From Bacteroidota bacterium (lineage in GTDB: Bacteria; Bacteroidota; Ignavibacteria; Kryptoniales; JAKASW01), in contig JAMCXB010000041.1 of assembly GCA_023480735.1 (NCBI GenBank), forward strand, positions 1 through 37,106: a DNA stretch of 37,106 nucleotides, in the 5' to 3' direction. The notes under the pieces are model-generated. The model saw nothing but the letters and a program-made list of their open reading frames with translations. It did no database searches and was not told the origin of the DNA. This document shows positions 1 through 9,879 of the stretch, piece after piece (the stretch's first letter is position 1; every line of letters begins with the position of its first letter). The position numbers and the translations under genes were made by a program.

Positions 1-123
1 ATCCCTGTACCACGTTGCAATAAACAAGGTCGGCACTACATTGACTTTTGAACCCCAATCCCCCAGTCCAAACTGAATCCGCAGAAAAAATATTTTTTCT
101 GCGCCACTACCGTCGAACTTGGG
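1..123. repeat. Long direct repeat, identical to 30578-30700
   Basis: Bases 1-123 match 30578-30700 without a mismatch, and identity stops at base 124. The unit probably extends left beyond the window. It contains a perfect 24-bp palindrome (80-103, A/T-rich centre between CGCAG and CTGCG) and the motif GTCGGCACTAC (29-39). In the second copy this unit lies downstream of a transposase-like fragment, so I infer that it is the right end of an insertion element, with the rest of this copy outside the window. Bases 124-201, up to the stop of the next gene, show nothing recognisable. Confidence 0.85.
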
Positions 124-201
124 TTAACTGGTTTCCTCGGCGTCTTAACCCTTCATGCTGTAAGATTCGCTGATCCCCGACATAAGCACAGAGGGAGGGA
201 C

Positions 202-2466
202 TTAATTCCGCCATAAGTATTGCAGCTTAACGAAAAACTCCCTGGCAGTCTGCACTACACCGTATGGTCTTCCGTAATCCTGCATGCTGTGTGTTGATCC
301 TGCATAGAAGATTGTGAACGGGTTCAGCTTATAGCTGAAAAGCGGGTCGACCTCGATTTGTCTATTGAATTGATCGTACTGGCCGATCAACCTCACAAAG
401 ACTCTATCGCTGAATTGGTATACGCCTTCAACCCTTGAAATATATCCATCAAAGAGAAGTTCACCATTGGCAATATTCGACAGACGTGACCTCGCATAGT
501 CGATTGTCATCGTAAGTCTATCCGTTGGTCTCAAGACGAGTTCAGCGCCTATGTTGTGTCCGTTGCCCAACTCCGGCTGATCTTCACGATAGATGAATTC
601 CCCGACGGATGCGTTCAGACTGAAAGTCAAAGAACTCATCGGGTTAGTGGTCAAGTTAAATTGCCACCGATTCACTCTTGTAAAATTCACCGAGTGGAAG
701 AGTTCATCGTTAACCAGGAAGTAGCTCACCGTAAACTGTGTCTGGCTCTTGAGGTTAAGGATGAAAGTCGGGACAACCCATCGCTCCTTCCTCGACCCCT
801 GATAGTCGAAATGCAAACCGGATTCCAGATCGACTCCCCAATTGTCGACGAGAGAGGTATTAGGATAAAAAAACAATGAATGCTCCATATCGACGGTACG
901 CAGGTCATTTGAGAAGACATAACCATCTTCCGCCTGGAACGTCGGAGAGACATCCTTGTAAGTCAATCGGAAGCTGTAGTGTCTCGCGTCCCTCCTGAAA
1001 TCCGTTTGGAATCCTGTTCCGTCATATTCCTGTCCATCAAATGCCTTAGTGAAACGCGTGTTTCCGAAATAAGTTGGGTCGGATACCAGATTCGTGTCGT
1101 TCAATTCGCGGGTATTTGAAAGCAGGACTTGTCCGTCGAACGTATAATTCCCGGAGAAAAACAGATTCCAGTCAACACCGCCGACATAATTGTGAGCATT
1201 TGTAAAATTCCTTGCTGTGCCAAGGACCCCAACGAAAGACTGAGCGCCGAAGTTGTATCTTGCCCTCAATATGTTTGAGAACGAACGAAATGGAGTCACA
1301 AAGGTATTGTCGCCGTTGTTATCGGAGACACTCCCTTCTTCACCTGCTATGATGAATGGTGAGTTTCTGTCCTCGGCCGCCAGGTAAGCGACAGACCATG
1401 GGCCTGATTTCTCAACAACTTTTCCGGCACCCATGGGGTCGTTTATCATCCTCGAATAATAAGCTTGAATAACGGTGCTGAGAATATCGTTTCCATCCAT
1501 GAAGAAGGGACGTTTTTCGGGGTAAAAGAGCGCAAAAGTATTGTTCACACTTATTTGCGCCGCATCCGATTCGACCTGGCTGAAATCGGGATTGATGACG
1601 CCTTCAAACGACATACTTGGGTTCGGAGAATACTTGAGTCCGCCGCCGATCCTCCCTCTCACGGGTCCGTCGGAGAAATGTGACTCCGGATCGCCGGCGT
1701 TATTAATACCGCCGCTTTCGACCCCCATAGCATACGGCAAGACTTCCAATGAACCTATCGACTGCAAACCCTTGAGACCCTCCAGCGTTCCCGCCTGACA
1801 CAGGATACACGGGTCATTAAGATTCAACCGCACCCAGGAAATCTGCACCCTGCTGTCCCTTGGCAAATTGCGGAACATCTCCAATCCCCAATTTTGAACT
1901 TTCGACGAAGGGAAACGAAGGCTTTTGAACGGTATCGCCATCTCAACCGTGTACCCGCTGTCATTTATCGCAGCCTTTGAATACCACACTGCATCCCAGC
2001 TTGCATCTTCATTATTTCCGGTTCTCATCAGGTCAGCCTGGATCCCATAAGGGTTGACAAAAAACTCATACGCCCTTTGGTGATCTCTATATGTATCCAG
2101 AATCACGCCAGCAAAGTCATCCTGGAAAATATTATCCCTGTCGGTGACGTGAGCTCGGATATGAGAGGGGTTCGTATCGCGACAAATAAAACCGAAGTAC
2201 AGGTACTGTGAATCATACAGGACCATTGCCGTGGTTGACTGCGGAGCTGGAGTGTTATCACCCGGCTGTATCTCGTAGTCGAGCTCCGCACGCGGCGCCA
2301 ATTTCCAGTTTGGATCAGTAAGTCTACCCGTTAAGGTTATGCTGCCATCTATTTTGATTGCCTTTATGACAAACCGCGATGAATTTGTGGAGTCCTGTCT
2401 CTCACTGGCGAGCAGCGGAGAGGACGCAAACACCAAGACTGCAAGTAGTAGAGTTTTTCTGCTCAA
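202..2466 (-). CDS. DUF5916 outer-membrane protein with N-terminal CBM9-like domain
   Basis: This 754-residue protein has a signal peptide (about residues 1-20), a carbohydrate-binding family 9-like beta-sandwich (about 35-225, with the family-typical stretches DDFAGVILDTYRDHQRAYEF and AYEFFVNPYGIQ), and a long C-terminal part rich in alternating aromatic and polar strands, as in an outer-membrane beta-barrel. That layout matches DUF5916 proteins, common in Bacteroidota and relatives. Their substrate is generally unknown, and surface binding or uptake of a glycan or peptide is only inference. The start is TTG, supported by AAAGGA about 7 nt upstream; no ATG fits as well before the signal peptide. 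It lies downstream of the M1 peptidase on the same strand, but a probable terminator between them argues for separate transcripts. Confidence 0.85.
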   Translation of the reverse strand: MSRKTLLLAVLVFASSPLLASERQDSTNSSRFVIKAIKIDGSITLTGRLTDPNWKLAPRAELDYEIQPGDNTPAPQSTTAMVLYDSQYLYFGFICRDTNPSHIRAHVTDRDNIFQDDFAGVILDTYRDHQRAYEFFVNPYGIQADLMRTGNNEDASWDAVWYSKAAINDSGYTVEMAIPFKSLRFPSSKVQNWGLEMFRNLPRDSRVQISWVRLNLNDPCILCQAGTLEGLKGLQSIGSLEVLPYAMGVESGGINNAGDPESHFSDGPVRGRIGGGLKYSPNPSMSFEGVINPDFSQVESDAAQISVNNTFALFYPEKRPFFMDGNDILSTVIQAYYSRMINDPMGAGKVVEKSGPWSVAYLAAEDRNSPFIIAGEEGSVSDNNGDNTFVTPFRSFSNILRARYNFGAQSFVGVLGTARNFTNAHNYVGGVDWNLFFSGNYTFDGQVLLSNTRELNDTNLVSDPTYFGNTRFTKAFDGQEYDGTGFQTDFRRDARHYSFRLTYKDVSPTFQAEDGYVFSNDLRTVDMEHSLFFYPNTSLVDNWGVDLESGLHFDYQGSRKERWVVPTFILNLKSQTQFTVSYFLVNDELFHSVNFTRVNRWQFNLTTNPMSSLTFSLNASVGEFIYREDQPELGNGHNIGAELVLRPTDRLTMTIDYARSRLSNIANGELLFDGYISRVEGVYQFSDRVFVRLIGQYDQFNRQIEVDPLFSYKLNPFTIFYAGSTHSMQDYGRPYGVVQTAREFFVKLQYLWRN

Positions 2467-2562
2467 GTGCGATTCCTTTTTCTAGGAATACGAACACACT
2501 TCAGATTCGTTACAGGATGGTTGAGCAGACTATCTTCATGGGACAGGGGTATTACTGAAGAA

Positions 2563-2586
2563 GGGAGCGCCAGCCGGGGCGCTCCC
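2563..2586 (-). terminator. Probable intrinsic terminator after the M1 peptidase gene
   Basis: A perfect 9-bp stem (GGGAGCGCC pairing with GGCGCTCCC) with a 6-nt loop begins about 20 nt past the peptidase stop on the minus strand. It is followed by CTTCTTC, a weak pyrimidine tail rather than a clean U-run, so termination efficiency is uncertain. Confidence 0.65.
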
Positions 2587-2606
2587 CTGAGTGTTAAGAT
2601 ACTTAT

Positions 2607-5027
2607 TTACTGTTCTCGTGCTTCGATAGATTCAATTGCCCTTCTAGCCATGGCTACGAGCCGTCCGTCCGGTTCAACTTTCATTCTCGCTCTCAGCAAT
2701 GGTATGACAGACTTCTTTCCAATTTTTCCTAATCCGGAAATCGCGCCTGCCCGGGCCCAGATATACGGATCAGAGAGGTATTTGGAAAACTGTGCGATTG
2801 TCTCGCGGTAATTCATGTTGAGTTTCGCCAGGACTGAAAGTCCGGTGGTTCGCAGAGCCTCCGGCTCTCCGTATTTTGTATAGTTCGTTGCAATCAGGTA
2901 AGCCATGTTGGGACGTATTTTAGTCAGGCCGTTTAGAGCGGCAGTGCGGATTACCTCGCCGTAAGAATCTCTGTCGAGGGCTGTGTAGATTGCGTGAAAG
3001 GCAGCTGCTGAATCTATATCGCTCATTGCCGTAATGGCGGCAGCTCTGACAAAGTAGTTCTGCTGATCGTAGAAAATCCCTGAGAGTAACCTTTCGAGTT
3101 CCCTGTCTCCTTTGAAATGACCCAGCGAATATACCGCAGCTTCCTCAACGCGCGCGTCCCCATCGCGGATAGCTGCAACAATGGCTTCTTTGGATTCTTT
3201 GTTGACAAAGTGGCCGAGTAGTTGAGCGCATTTGCGACGAACTCCCCAGAAGTCATCATTCTTCAAAGCCACGATCAGAGGAGCCTCCGCGTCGTTCTTG
3301 TAGTGCTTTTCAAGCTGAACGGCAGCCCAAATTCGACCGACCACGTCCGAATCGCTTTTGAGTTGGTATGCAAGTTCAGTCTCGCTTTTCCGAAAGCGCA
3401 CCTGGTCCAAAAGCCAATGGCCTTCGTCAAAGTTGACCATCAACGGTTTGCCAGGAACGTTGAAGCTGAACGTATTCGCAAGGGAGTCCACCCAGACTCG
3501 CCTGGTTATGTTTTCCGTGGGGGTGACCATGTAAATATCGACCGGCATCTTGTAAACCGGTGTCAGGCTGTCGATTTTCTGCACTTGGCTCACATTCATA
3601 ACGACACGATGTGTCCCCGGATGGTATTTGTAACTAACATCGAAAATCGGATGTCCGCCCTTGTAAAGCCATTCATTGAAAAACCAATTGACGTTGTATC
3701 CCGTCGCTTCTCTGATGGCGTTGGAGAAGTCACGCGTGTCGACATTCCGGTGCCGGAATTCTTTAACGTAATGCCTGATCGCTTTGTCGAATAATTGGTT
3801 TCCGAGGAAAAAACGCAACATGTGGAGCATCGAGGCGCCGCGCGGGTAAATGTAAGTCCCGAACACATCGACGGGATCGTAATATCGATTGTAAATCGTA
3901 GGCCTCGGGTCTGCGTTGTCTGCCGCTATGACCTGGTTGTGATTGTGATACATCTCATATTCAAATTCCTTTTCCCCGAAGGCGTGTTCCCTATAAAGCG
4001 CCTCGAAATAAGTTGCAAAGCCTTCATTGAGCCAGGCGTTTGCCCAGTTGCGTGTCGTCAGGAGATCTCCGAACCACTGATGGGCCGTTTCATGCGCGAT
4101 CAGCGGGACGCTCGATATCTGAGGTTCTGCCAGTCTGTCATGGATGGTCCTGTCAGTGAGAGTGATAGCCGACACATTCTCTTCTCCACCCCAGGTGAAG
4201 TTGGTGACTGTTGTCAACGCCAACTTCTCCCACGGAAAAGGCTGCCCCGTTATGTGCGAGTAGAATTTTAGTATATCGGGTTCTCTCTTGAAATTCTGCG
4301 CTATCATGTCGCCGAATCTCGGGTCAGAATAATAGTAGATCGGAGTCTTTCCATAATGGTCGTCGAATCTTTTGAAGATACCGGCTATAACCGAAATCAA
4401 ATAGACGACGTGCGGTCGAGCTTCTACCCAGTCGAATCTCTTTTCTTTTCCTCCATCGACCGGGGTCACGCTCTTCAGTATTCCATTTGATATCACGGTC
4501 CAATTTTCCGGAACGGTTGCAATCACCGAACTGCTGGTGAAGTCGTCAGGGTAATCATGGCACGGGAACCAGTATCTCGCGTCTTCCGGCTCACTATTGC
4601 TCCACACTTCAGGATCACGATGCGGATACCCCTTATCGGGAGTGATGAAGAATATTCCGCGCGTCGGCTGAGTGGAGTAAGTGATTGTGTAGGTTAGCCG
4701 GCTGTTGAGGCCGTATGGCCTGTTGAATACCACCGTCAATATTTTCCCGTCGTAACGGTAATCAAGCGGTTTCGCCATCATTGTAACCGACTTAATCTTC
4801 ATATCGACGGCATTCAGATGGATAGAGTCTAATCGTGTTCGAAGCGGTTCGATCGTCTCAGAAGCCTTGCCGAACAGAGTCTTGCTTGACATATCGAACT
4901 TGAAGTCCAATACGATATTCTTCATGTGGAATTCTCTGTTGGGTGCGTGGTGCACGGGCGGGAGAGTTTGAGATCTCGCGAAGGAAAATGCCGCTACTGA
5001 GAGAAGGACCGTCAGGTACTTTTTCAT
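2607..5027 (-). CDS. M1-family zinc metallopeptidase (aminopeptidase N-like) with HEAT repeats
   Basis: This 806-residue protein probably removes N-terminal residues from peptides outside the cytoplasm: residues 1-20 look like a signal peptide ending near ARSQ. The gluzincin signature is intact, with HETAH at about 311-315 and the third zinc ligand in NEGFATY about 19 residues later. The substrate-binding GxMEN motif is present as GGEEN (about 278-282), an acceptable family variant. Residues from about 580 to the end form HEAT-like alpha-helical repeats, as in many bacterial M1 enzymes with C-terminal HEAT domains. The ATG at 5027 is preferred over a GTG one codon upstream because AAGGAG lies 7 nt before it. 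Specificity cannot be read from the sequence. Confidence 0.93.
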   Translation of the reverse strand: MKKYLTVLLSVAAFSFARSQTLPPVHHAPNREFHMKNIVLDFKFDMSSKTLFGKASETIEPLRTRLDSIHLNAVDMKIKSVTMMAKPLDYRYDGKILTVVFNRPYGLNSRLTYTITYSTQPTRGIFFITPDKGYPHRDPEVWSNSEPEDARYWFPCHDYPDDFTSSSVIATVPENWTVISNGILKSVTPVDGGKEKRFDWVEARPHVVYLISVIAGIFKRFDDHYGKTPIYYYSDPRFGDMIAQNFKREPDILKFYSHITGQPFPWEKLALTTVTNFTWGGEENVSAITLTDRTIHDRLAEPQISSVPLIAHETAHQWFGDLLTTRNWANAWLNEGFATYFEALYREHAFGEKEFEYEMYHNHNQVIAADNADPRPTIYNRYYDPVDVFGTYIYPRGASMLHMLRFFLGNQLFDKAIRHYVKEFRHRNVDTRDFSNAIREATGYNVNWFFNEWLYKGGHPIFDVSYKYHPGTHRVVMNVSQVQKIDSLTPVYKMPVDIYMVTPTENITRRVWVDSLANTFSFNVPGKPLMVNFDEGHWLLDQVRFRKSETELAYQLKSDSDVVGRIWAAVQLEKHYKNDAEAPLIVALKNDDFWGVRRKCAQLLGHFVNKESKEAIVAAIRDGDARVEEAAVYSLGHFKGDRELERLLSGIFYDQQNYFVRAAAITAMSDIDSAAAFHAIYTALDRDSYGEVIRTAALNGLTKIRPNMAYLIATNYTKYGEPEALRTTGLSVLAKLNMNYRETIAQFSKYLSDPYIWARAGAISGLGKIGKKSVIPLLRARMKVEPDGRLVAMARRAIESIEAREQ

Positions 5028-5080
5028 CACTGTGCTCCTTGATTTATGTCTTAATGGTTAGAGCTTGTTACACTTGATTA

Positions 5081-5902
5081 TTACACTTTTCCAACAATCA
5101 AAGCTGCCAGCCCGAAGATCATCATGAGTTTGTATCCGAAGCTTGCCTCAGAGAAGCTGCGTCTCGTAATGAGCAGATATGTTATGTAGCTCCCTATCGG
5201 TAGAACAGTGAGTCCGCATACGGTCAAGAATTGAACCGGAAGCACACCCAGATGGTATGCACCCCAGACCATGAAAAGCAGAACTACAGTCAAGGCGATT
5301 GAAATGCGCGAAGAGACTGCAGTGCCATATTTGGTTGCGATCGTCTGAACACCCACATGCCCGTCTCCCTCGACATCCTCGGCATCCTTGATGATCTCCC
5401 TGATGAGATTTGTCAGGAAAGCGAAGATGGCCGCAGGGTAAACATCCTTGAGGTCGCCAACTGCGGTTCCGCCATACACAAAAGTGAGTCCGGTTACGAA
5501 CGCCACCATCAGGTTTCCGTAGAAGATTGTCCTTTTCAGTTTATAGCTATAGAGAAAGACAAGGACAGAAGCGCCAAGCGCAATCGTAAAGGTGGGAACG
5601 TTTATGAAGGCGGTCATTACCAGCCCGACCCCGGTGACGACACCATAAAACACCTTTGCCTCCCCGGTGGAAAGCATGCCCGAGGCAAGGGGGCGATGGG
5701 GACGATTGATTTTGTCTATGTCAACGTCGAACAGGTCGTTCACGGCGTTTCCCCCCGCCGTGATGAGCGAAGCAGCTATGGCCGCTGCAAAGATTTCCCA
5801 GCTTCCTGCAATATTGATCCCGCAGAGTATTCCCGCACATTCGACGCTCAGAAATGCAATTATGACATTCCCAATACGGGCCAATTTCAAATATTTAATC
5901 AT
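5081..5902 (-). CDS. UbiA-family prenyltransferase, geranylgeranylglycerol-phosphate geranylgeranyltransferase-like
   Basis: This 273-residue integral membrane protein has about eight or nine hydrophobic helices. Both Asp-rich motifs of UbiA prenyltransferases are intact: NDLFDVDID (55-63) and DAEDVEGD (173-180), which bind the Mg-diphosphate of the prenyl donor. Its length and motif context (NDxxDxxIDxINRPxRP) resemble the digeranylgeranylglyceryl-phosphate synthase branch more than UbiA or MenA quinone enzymes. In archaea that enzyme adds the second prenyl chain in ether-lipid synthesis, and homologues occur in FCB-group bacteria. A role in quinone or other prenyl-lipid synthesis cannot be excluded. 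It starts at ATG 5902, about 50 nt upstream of the peptidase gene on the same strand. The 197 nt to the neighbouring barrel gene show no further gene. Confidence 0.82.
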   Translation of the reverse strand: MIKYLKLARIGNVIIAFLSVECAGILCGINIAGSWEIFAAAIAASLITAGGNAVNDLFDVDIDKINRPHRPLASGMLSTGEAKVFYGVVTGVGLVMTAFINVPTFTIALGASVLVFLYSYKLKRTIFYGNLMVAFVTGLTFVYGGTAVGDLKDVYPAAIFAFLTNLIREIIKDAEDVEGDGHVGVQTIATKYGTAVSSRISIALTVVLLFMVWGAYHLGVLPVQFLTVCGLTVLPIGSYITYLLITRRSFSEASFGYKLMMIFGLAALIVGKV

Positions 5903-6099
5903 TGGTCTCTTTTTAACTTTCGCTTTTTACTAAACACTTGACGTATAGACTCATCCCTTTATTCCCTGCCTAAGATGGAAAGGCATATATGGGGCAGCGG
6001 CTGAGAGATGCCTCTATTTTGGAACGGCAATCTCGACTTCAAAGATTCCGCAACGGCATATATTTTTAACAACTTCGACCGAGCTAATCAATGCAAAAT

Positions 6100-7860
6100 T
6101 CAAAACTGGTTCACAATTCCGAAGTGGATCTTCCCTTGCACGAATGAGTCGCCTTTGCCGAGCGCAAAACTGGTCTTGAGTATGCCGAGCCCTGTTTCAA
6201 CCTGGGCCCCGACGCCATAGCCGTAAACGGAGAACGAGCTTGACGGAAGGTTCGCGAGCGGGTCGCTCTGCATGTAAATGTATCCTGCGTCGATGAAACC
6301 GAAGAAGAATGATTCCCTCCCGGTTGCGAATCTATACTCAATATTGGTCCAAGCGGCTTTCGTCGCCAGAAATTGATTTTCGATGTATCCGCGAATCGTA
6401 TTCGTTCCGCCGAGGCGGTACATGTCGCTCTGGTCAAGCTCAGTGCCGCTGACTTGTTCACCATGGATCCCGACGGCAAGGATTTGACGAGCAAGGAACT
6501 CGTGAAACAGAGACAGCCCGATCGTCAGATGCTGGGTGTAACTGGTTAGTCTGGTGTCCGGAGTCATCAATTGCTGCGGTCCGTAAATTTTCTTCTGGCC
6601 GAACTGAAGCTGAGTCTCATATAGAACTCCGCGGGTTGGACTGTAGACATCGTTACGCGTATCGTAAGTAATTCCCAATCCCAGATTAAGCACGTTGCTC
6701 TGGTAGACCGAATAGTAGTTTGCGGCGTTCAACAGAGGAGTTGTAGACAGCGTGTTGAGAGACAGGTTCGCGTTGAAGTTGTCGCTGAACAGGAAAATGC
6801 CGCTCAGTCCGAAATCTCTTGTCACTGAGGTCGAGTCCTGCTGCCGCTGTGTAAAGTCAATTTCCGCATTCAACGGCAGCCCAAAGATATAAGGCTCCCC
6901 ATAATCGATCTCAAGCTGCTGAGTCAACTTCGTCTCCTGGTGCCACATCGCCCGAAACTTCCGGCCTGTTCCAAACAAGTTTGTCATCAAAACGTCTATC
7001 ATCCCCGTGAAATATCCCGGTTGTCCCAGTTGTGACGGGACATAACCTATTACACCGTCGAACGTATTTGTATTTCCTTCGACAACTTTCACGAGCAAAC
7101 CGGTTGTATCTCCGCTTTCGAATATTTGAGGGTTGCCAACACTCTGAAAGAACCCGAGTTTCTGCAAGCGCTGTTTCGCGAGTTTCAATTCTTCATCATT
7201 ATAATATGCCCCAGGCTTGATTTGAAGAGCGCGCATTATGACGTAATCTTTCGTCTCGGTGTTCCCTTCGATACGGACAGCCTCGATCTTGACGCGCTTC
7301 CCTTCCTTGATACTCAGCGCGATGCCGAGCGAATCGGACCCACGCGTATTGTAGACATAGATACTGTCGATTGATATCGCGGCCAGCGGAAACCCGTCTG
7401 CATTGTATCGATCTAGAATGTATCTGATGTCATTTTCCAGAGCCACCTGGTCAAACGGCTGACCGACCCGAGTATTGAATCCACTGGTTATGTCTGAATT
7501 ACCGAAGAATTTATTGCCGCTGACGGATATCCTCCCCACGAGAAGGCGCGGACCCACAGAAAGATAGATGGTCAGTTCACCTTCACCCGGCACTTTCATA
7601 TCGGTGATCTTAAACGAGTCCGCGCTGCAGAGCAAATAACCCTGAGAGTAATACGCCTGCCGGATCTGCATGATCCCGGCCTCAATACGAGAAGTGTCGG
7701 AAGAGGAAAAGCCTAACGGCTTGAAATACTCCGCAGGGTCGACCCCAGCCGCGACTGTGGCGCCCGCAACTCTTACCGAGTTAATCCTGGTTTGCGCAGG
7801 TGCATTCGTACCGACAATTAAACAAGCGAACACTAATGAGCCTAAGAATAGAAGCTTCAT
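6100..7860 (-). CDS. BamA/TamA-family outer-membrane protein
   Basis: This 586-residue protein has a signal peptide (1-23), three POTRA-like repeats (about 25-105, 106-190 and 190-262, each with a beta-alpha-alpha-beta-beta pattern and a G-N/G-F turn), and a 16-strand-type barrel. The barrel holds the conserved loop-6 signature YRLGGTNTIRGY (about 470-481) and ends in a C-terminal Phe, typical of Omp85 proteins. It is shorter than BamA (usually five POTRAs, about 800 residues) and fits TamA-like or generic surface-antigen D15 paralogues that insert or export outer-membrane proteins. The start is ATG 7860 with no clear Shine-Dalgarno site. No partner gene is adjacent. Confidence 0.88.
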   Translation of the reverse strand: MKLLFLGSLVFACLIVGTNAPAQTRINSVRVAGATVAAGVDPAEYFKPLGFSSSDTSRIEAGIMQIRQAYYSQGYLLCSADSFKITDMKVPGEGELTIYLSVGPRLLVGRISVSGNKFFGNSDITSGFNTRVGQPFDQVALENDIRYILDRYNADGFPLAAISIDSIYVYNTRGSDSLGIALSIKEGKRVKIEAVRIEGNTETKDYVIMRALQIKPGAYYNDEELKLAKQRLQKLGFFQSVGNPQIFESGDTTGLLVKVVEGNTNTFDGVIGYVPSQLGQPGYFTGMIDVLMTNLFGTGRKFRAMWHQETKLTQQLEIDYGEPYIFGLPLNAEIDFTQRQQDSTSVTRDFGLSGIFLFSDNFNANLSLNTLSTTPLLNAANYYSVYQSNVLNLGLGITYDTRNDVYSPTRGVLYETQLQFGQKKIYGPQQLMTPDTRLTSYTQHLTIGLSLFHEFLARQILAVGIHGEQVSGTELDQSDMYRLGGTNTIRGYIENQFLATKAAWTNIEYRFATGRESFFFGFIDAGYIYMQSDPLANLPSSSFSVYGYGVGAQVETGLGILKTSFALGKGDSFVQGKIHFGIVNQF

Positions 7861-8043
7861 TCCGAATTAGAAAATAAGGAGAGAGCATGAGAATATACAG
7901 GGAATCAACACCAAACTACCGGAGAGACATGCAGCCAGCAGATAATCTGTGAGCGAACAAGAGAAGCGGATGAGGAATCAGCATGGATGGGCAGAATTAA
8001 AGGCAATTCGACGAGGCCCCTGGAGACCCACCGGTCGTCACGT

Positions 8044-9837
8044 TCATGCGGGCTGATGAAAGCGCTGGATAGGCCTCACGCCCAATTCTCCGGCCTGGAG
8101 AGACTTAATGGCTTTTACGGCAGCAGATGCCGCCGAGAGCGTTGTGGCAAAGGATACTCTGTGTTCAATTGCAGCCCAGCCGATGGAATATTCATCGGAT
8201 CTGGCCTCTTCACCCAACGGGGTATTGACAATGAATTGTATCTTCCCGTTTTTTATGTAATCGACTATGTTCGGTCTGCCTTCGCTGACTTTGAATATTT
8301 TTTCATTCACTATTCCGTTCTCTGTCAGAAATTTGGAAGTCCCCTCCGTCGCAATCAGCGTGAAGCCCAGACCGGCAAAAGCCCGCGCGATATCCAGTGT
8401 TCCCTTGTTTTTGTCGTTGTCGTTCACGCTGAAGAGGACCGCCCCTGTTTTGGGCAACGGGTTTCCTGCGGCGGCTTGCGACTTCGCATACGCAGCTCCA
8501 AAGTCGGGGTCAATTCCCATCACTTCGCCGGTTGACCGCATTTCGGGGCCGAGGAAAACTTTCACACGGGTGAACCTGTTAAACGGAAAGACGGCCTCCT
8601 TTATGGCAATGTGATTGAAGCTGCCGTTGACCCGATCCAGGTCCATGTCCTTCAGCTTCTTGCCAAGCATGATCTTCGCCGCGACCTTCGCTAGCGGCAG
8701 TCCGATGCTCTTACTCACAAACGGGACTGTCCGGCTTGCCCGGGGATTCACCTCGATTATGTATACGACATCATCCTTCATGGCAAACTGAATATTCATC
8801 AGCCCGACCACTTTGAGCCCGTGAGCCAGCATATTAGTGTAATCTTTGATCTCTCTCAGACATTTATCGGTTATCATGTAAGGAGGAATAACTGCCGCGC
8901 TGTCGCCCGAGTGAATCCCTGCCTCCTCAATATGTTCCATGATAGCGCCGATAACAACGTCTTCTCCGTCCGCGACTGCATCCACGTCAAACTCGAAGGC
9001 ATCCTCAAGAAAGCGGTCAATCAACACGGGCTTATCGGGAGATACATCCGCCGCCGTCTGCATGTAGTTCTCAAGGGACTCTTCATTGTAACAGATTTCC
9101 ATGGCCCGGCCGCCAAGGACATACGACGGACGCACGAGCACGGGATAACCGATGAGCGATGCGACATCCACTGCTTCGGCAACCGAGTAGGCAGTACCGA
9201 ATTCCGGATGAGGAATCTTCAGCTTTCTCAAGAGTTCGCCGAATCGCTTCCTGTCCTCGGCGATATCGATACCTTCGGAGCTTGTACCGAGCAATTTCAC
9301 GCCGGCGTCCTCCAGTGATTTCGCAAGCTTGAGTGGAGTCTGACCACCGAAACTAACGATGACCCCCTCTGGCTGCTCCTTCTCGATGACATTCATAACG
9401 TCTTCAAATGTCAACGGCTCAAAATAAAGCTTATCAGCCGTATCGTAGTCGGTAGAAACCGTCTCCGGGTTGCAGTTGATCATGATGGTTTCATAACCCT
9501 CCTCGCGAGCCGCAAGGACTCCATGGACACAGCAGTAGTCGAATTCTATTCCCTGTCCGATCCGATTCGGGCCGCTGCCCAGTATGACAACCTTCTTCTT
9601 GTTGCTCCTGACAGATTCATCCTCTTCCTGATAAGTTGAGAAATGATAAGGCGTCTCGGCTTCAAATTCCGCCGCACAGGTGTCAACGGTCTTGAACACC
9701 GGTTTCACGCCGAGCTTTGATCTTACCTCGCGGATTTTTGATTCCGTCGTATTGAAAATTTCGGCGAGCTGTATATCTGAATAGCCAAGCTGTTTGGCTT
9801 TTCGAAGTGCTGATTCGTTAATCGGTGTCTTCTTCAT
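8044..9837 (-). CDS. carB: Carbamoyl-phosphate synthase large subunit, C-terminal half
   Basis: This ORF holds the end of the oligomerisation region (ALRKAKQLGYSDIQLAEIF), the second pre-ATP-grasp and ATP-grasp domains (VVILGSGPNRIGQGIEFDYC at about residues 60-80, then INCNPETVSTDYDTADKLYF) and a C-terminal MGS-like allosteric domain (about 450-580). In the family, this half makes carbamoyl phosphate from carbamate and ATP for pyrimidine and arginine synthesis. It is in the same frame as the N-terminal half just upstream, separated from it by a TGA (9882-9880). I chose ATG 9837; TTG 9852 is an alternative giving five more residues, and neither has a strong Shine-Dalgarno site. Together the two ORFs cover a whole CarB. 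Confidence 0.93.
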   Translation of the reverse strand: MKKTPINESALRKAKQLGYSDIQLAEIFNTTESKIREVRSKLGVKPVFKTVDTCAAEFEAETPYHFSTYQEEDESVRSNKKKVVILGSGPNRIGQGIEFDYCCVHGVLAAREEGYETIMINCNPETVSTDYDTADKLYFEPLTFEDVMNVIEKEQPEGVIVSFGGQTPLKLAKSLEDAGVKLLGTSSEGIDIAEDRKRFGELLRKLKIPHPEFGTAYSVAEAVDVASLIGYPVLVRPSYVLGGRAMEICYNEESLENYMQTAADVSPDKPVLIDRFLEDAFEFDVDAVADGEDVVIGAIMEHIEEAGIHSGDSAAVIPPYMITDKCLREIKDYTNMLAHGLKVVGLMNIQFAMKDDVVYIIEVNPRASRTVPFVSKSIGLPLAKVAAKIMLGKKLKDMDLDRVNGSFNHIAIKEAVFPFNRFTRVKVFLGPEMRSTGEVMGIDPDFGAAYAKSQAAAGNPLPKTGAVLFSVNDNDKNKGTLDIARAFAGLGFTLIATEGTSKFLTENGIVNEKIFKVSEGRPNIVDYIKNGKIQFIVNTPLGEEARSDEYSIGWAAIEHRVSFATTLSAASAAVKAIKSLQAGELGVRPIQRFHQPA

Positions 9838-9879
9838 GTGCTCTGGGCTCAATTCAATGTCTCTAATTCTTCTTCCGAG

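Noticed and set aside
7861-8043. Possible RNA gene or small ORF between carB and the BamA-like gene
   Set aside because: No tRNA-like cloverleaf, riboswitch core or supported ORF was seen in this AT/GA-rich spacer.
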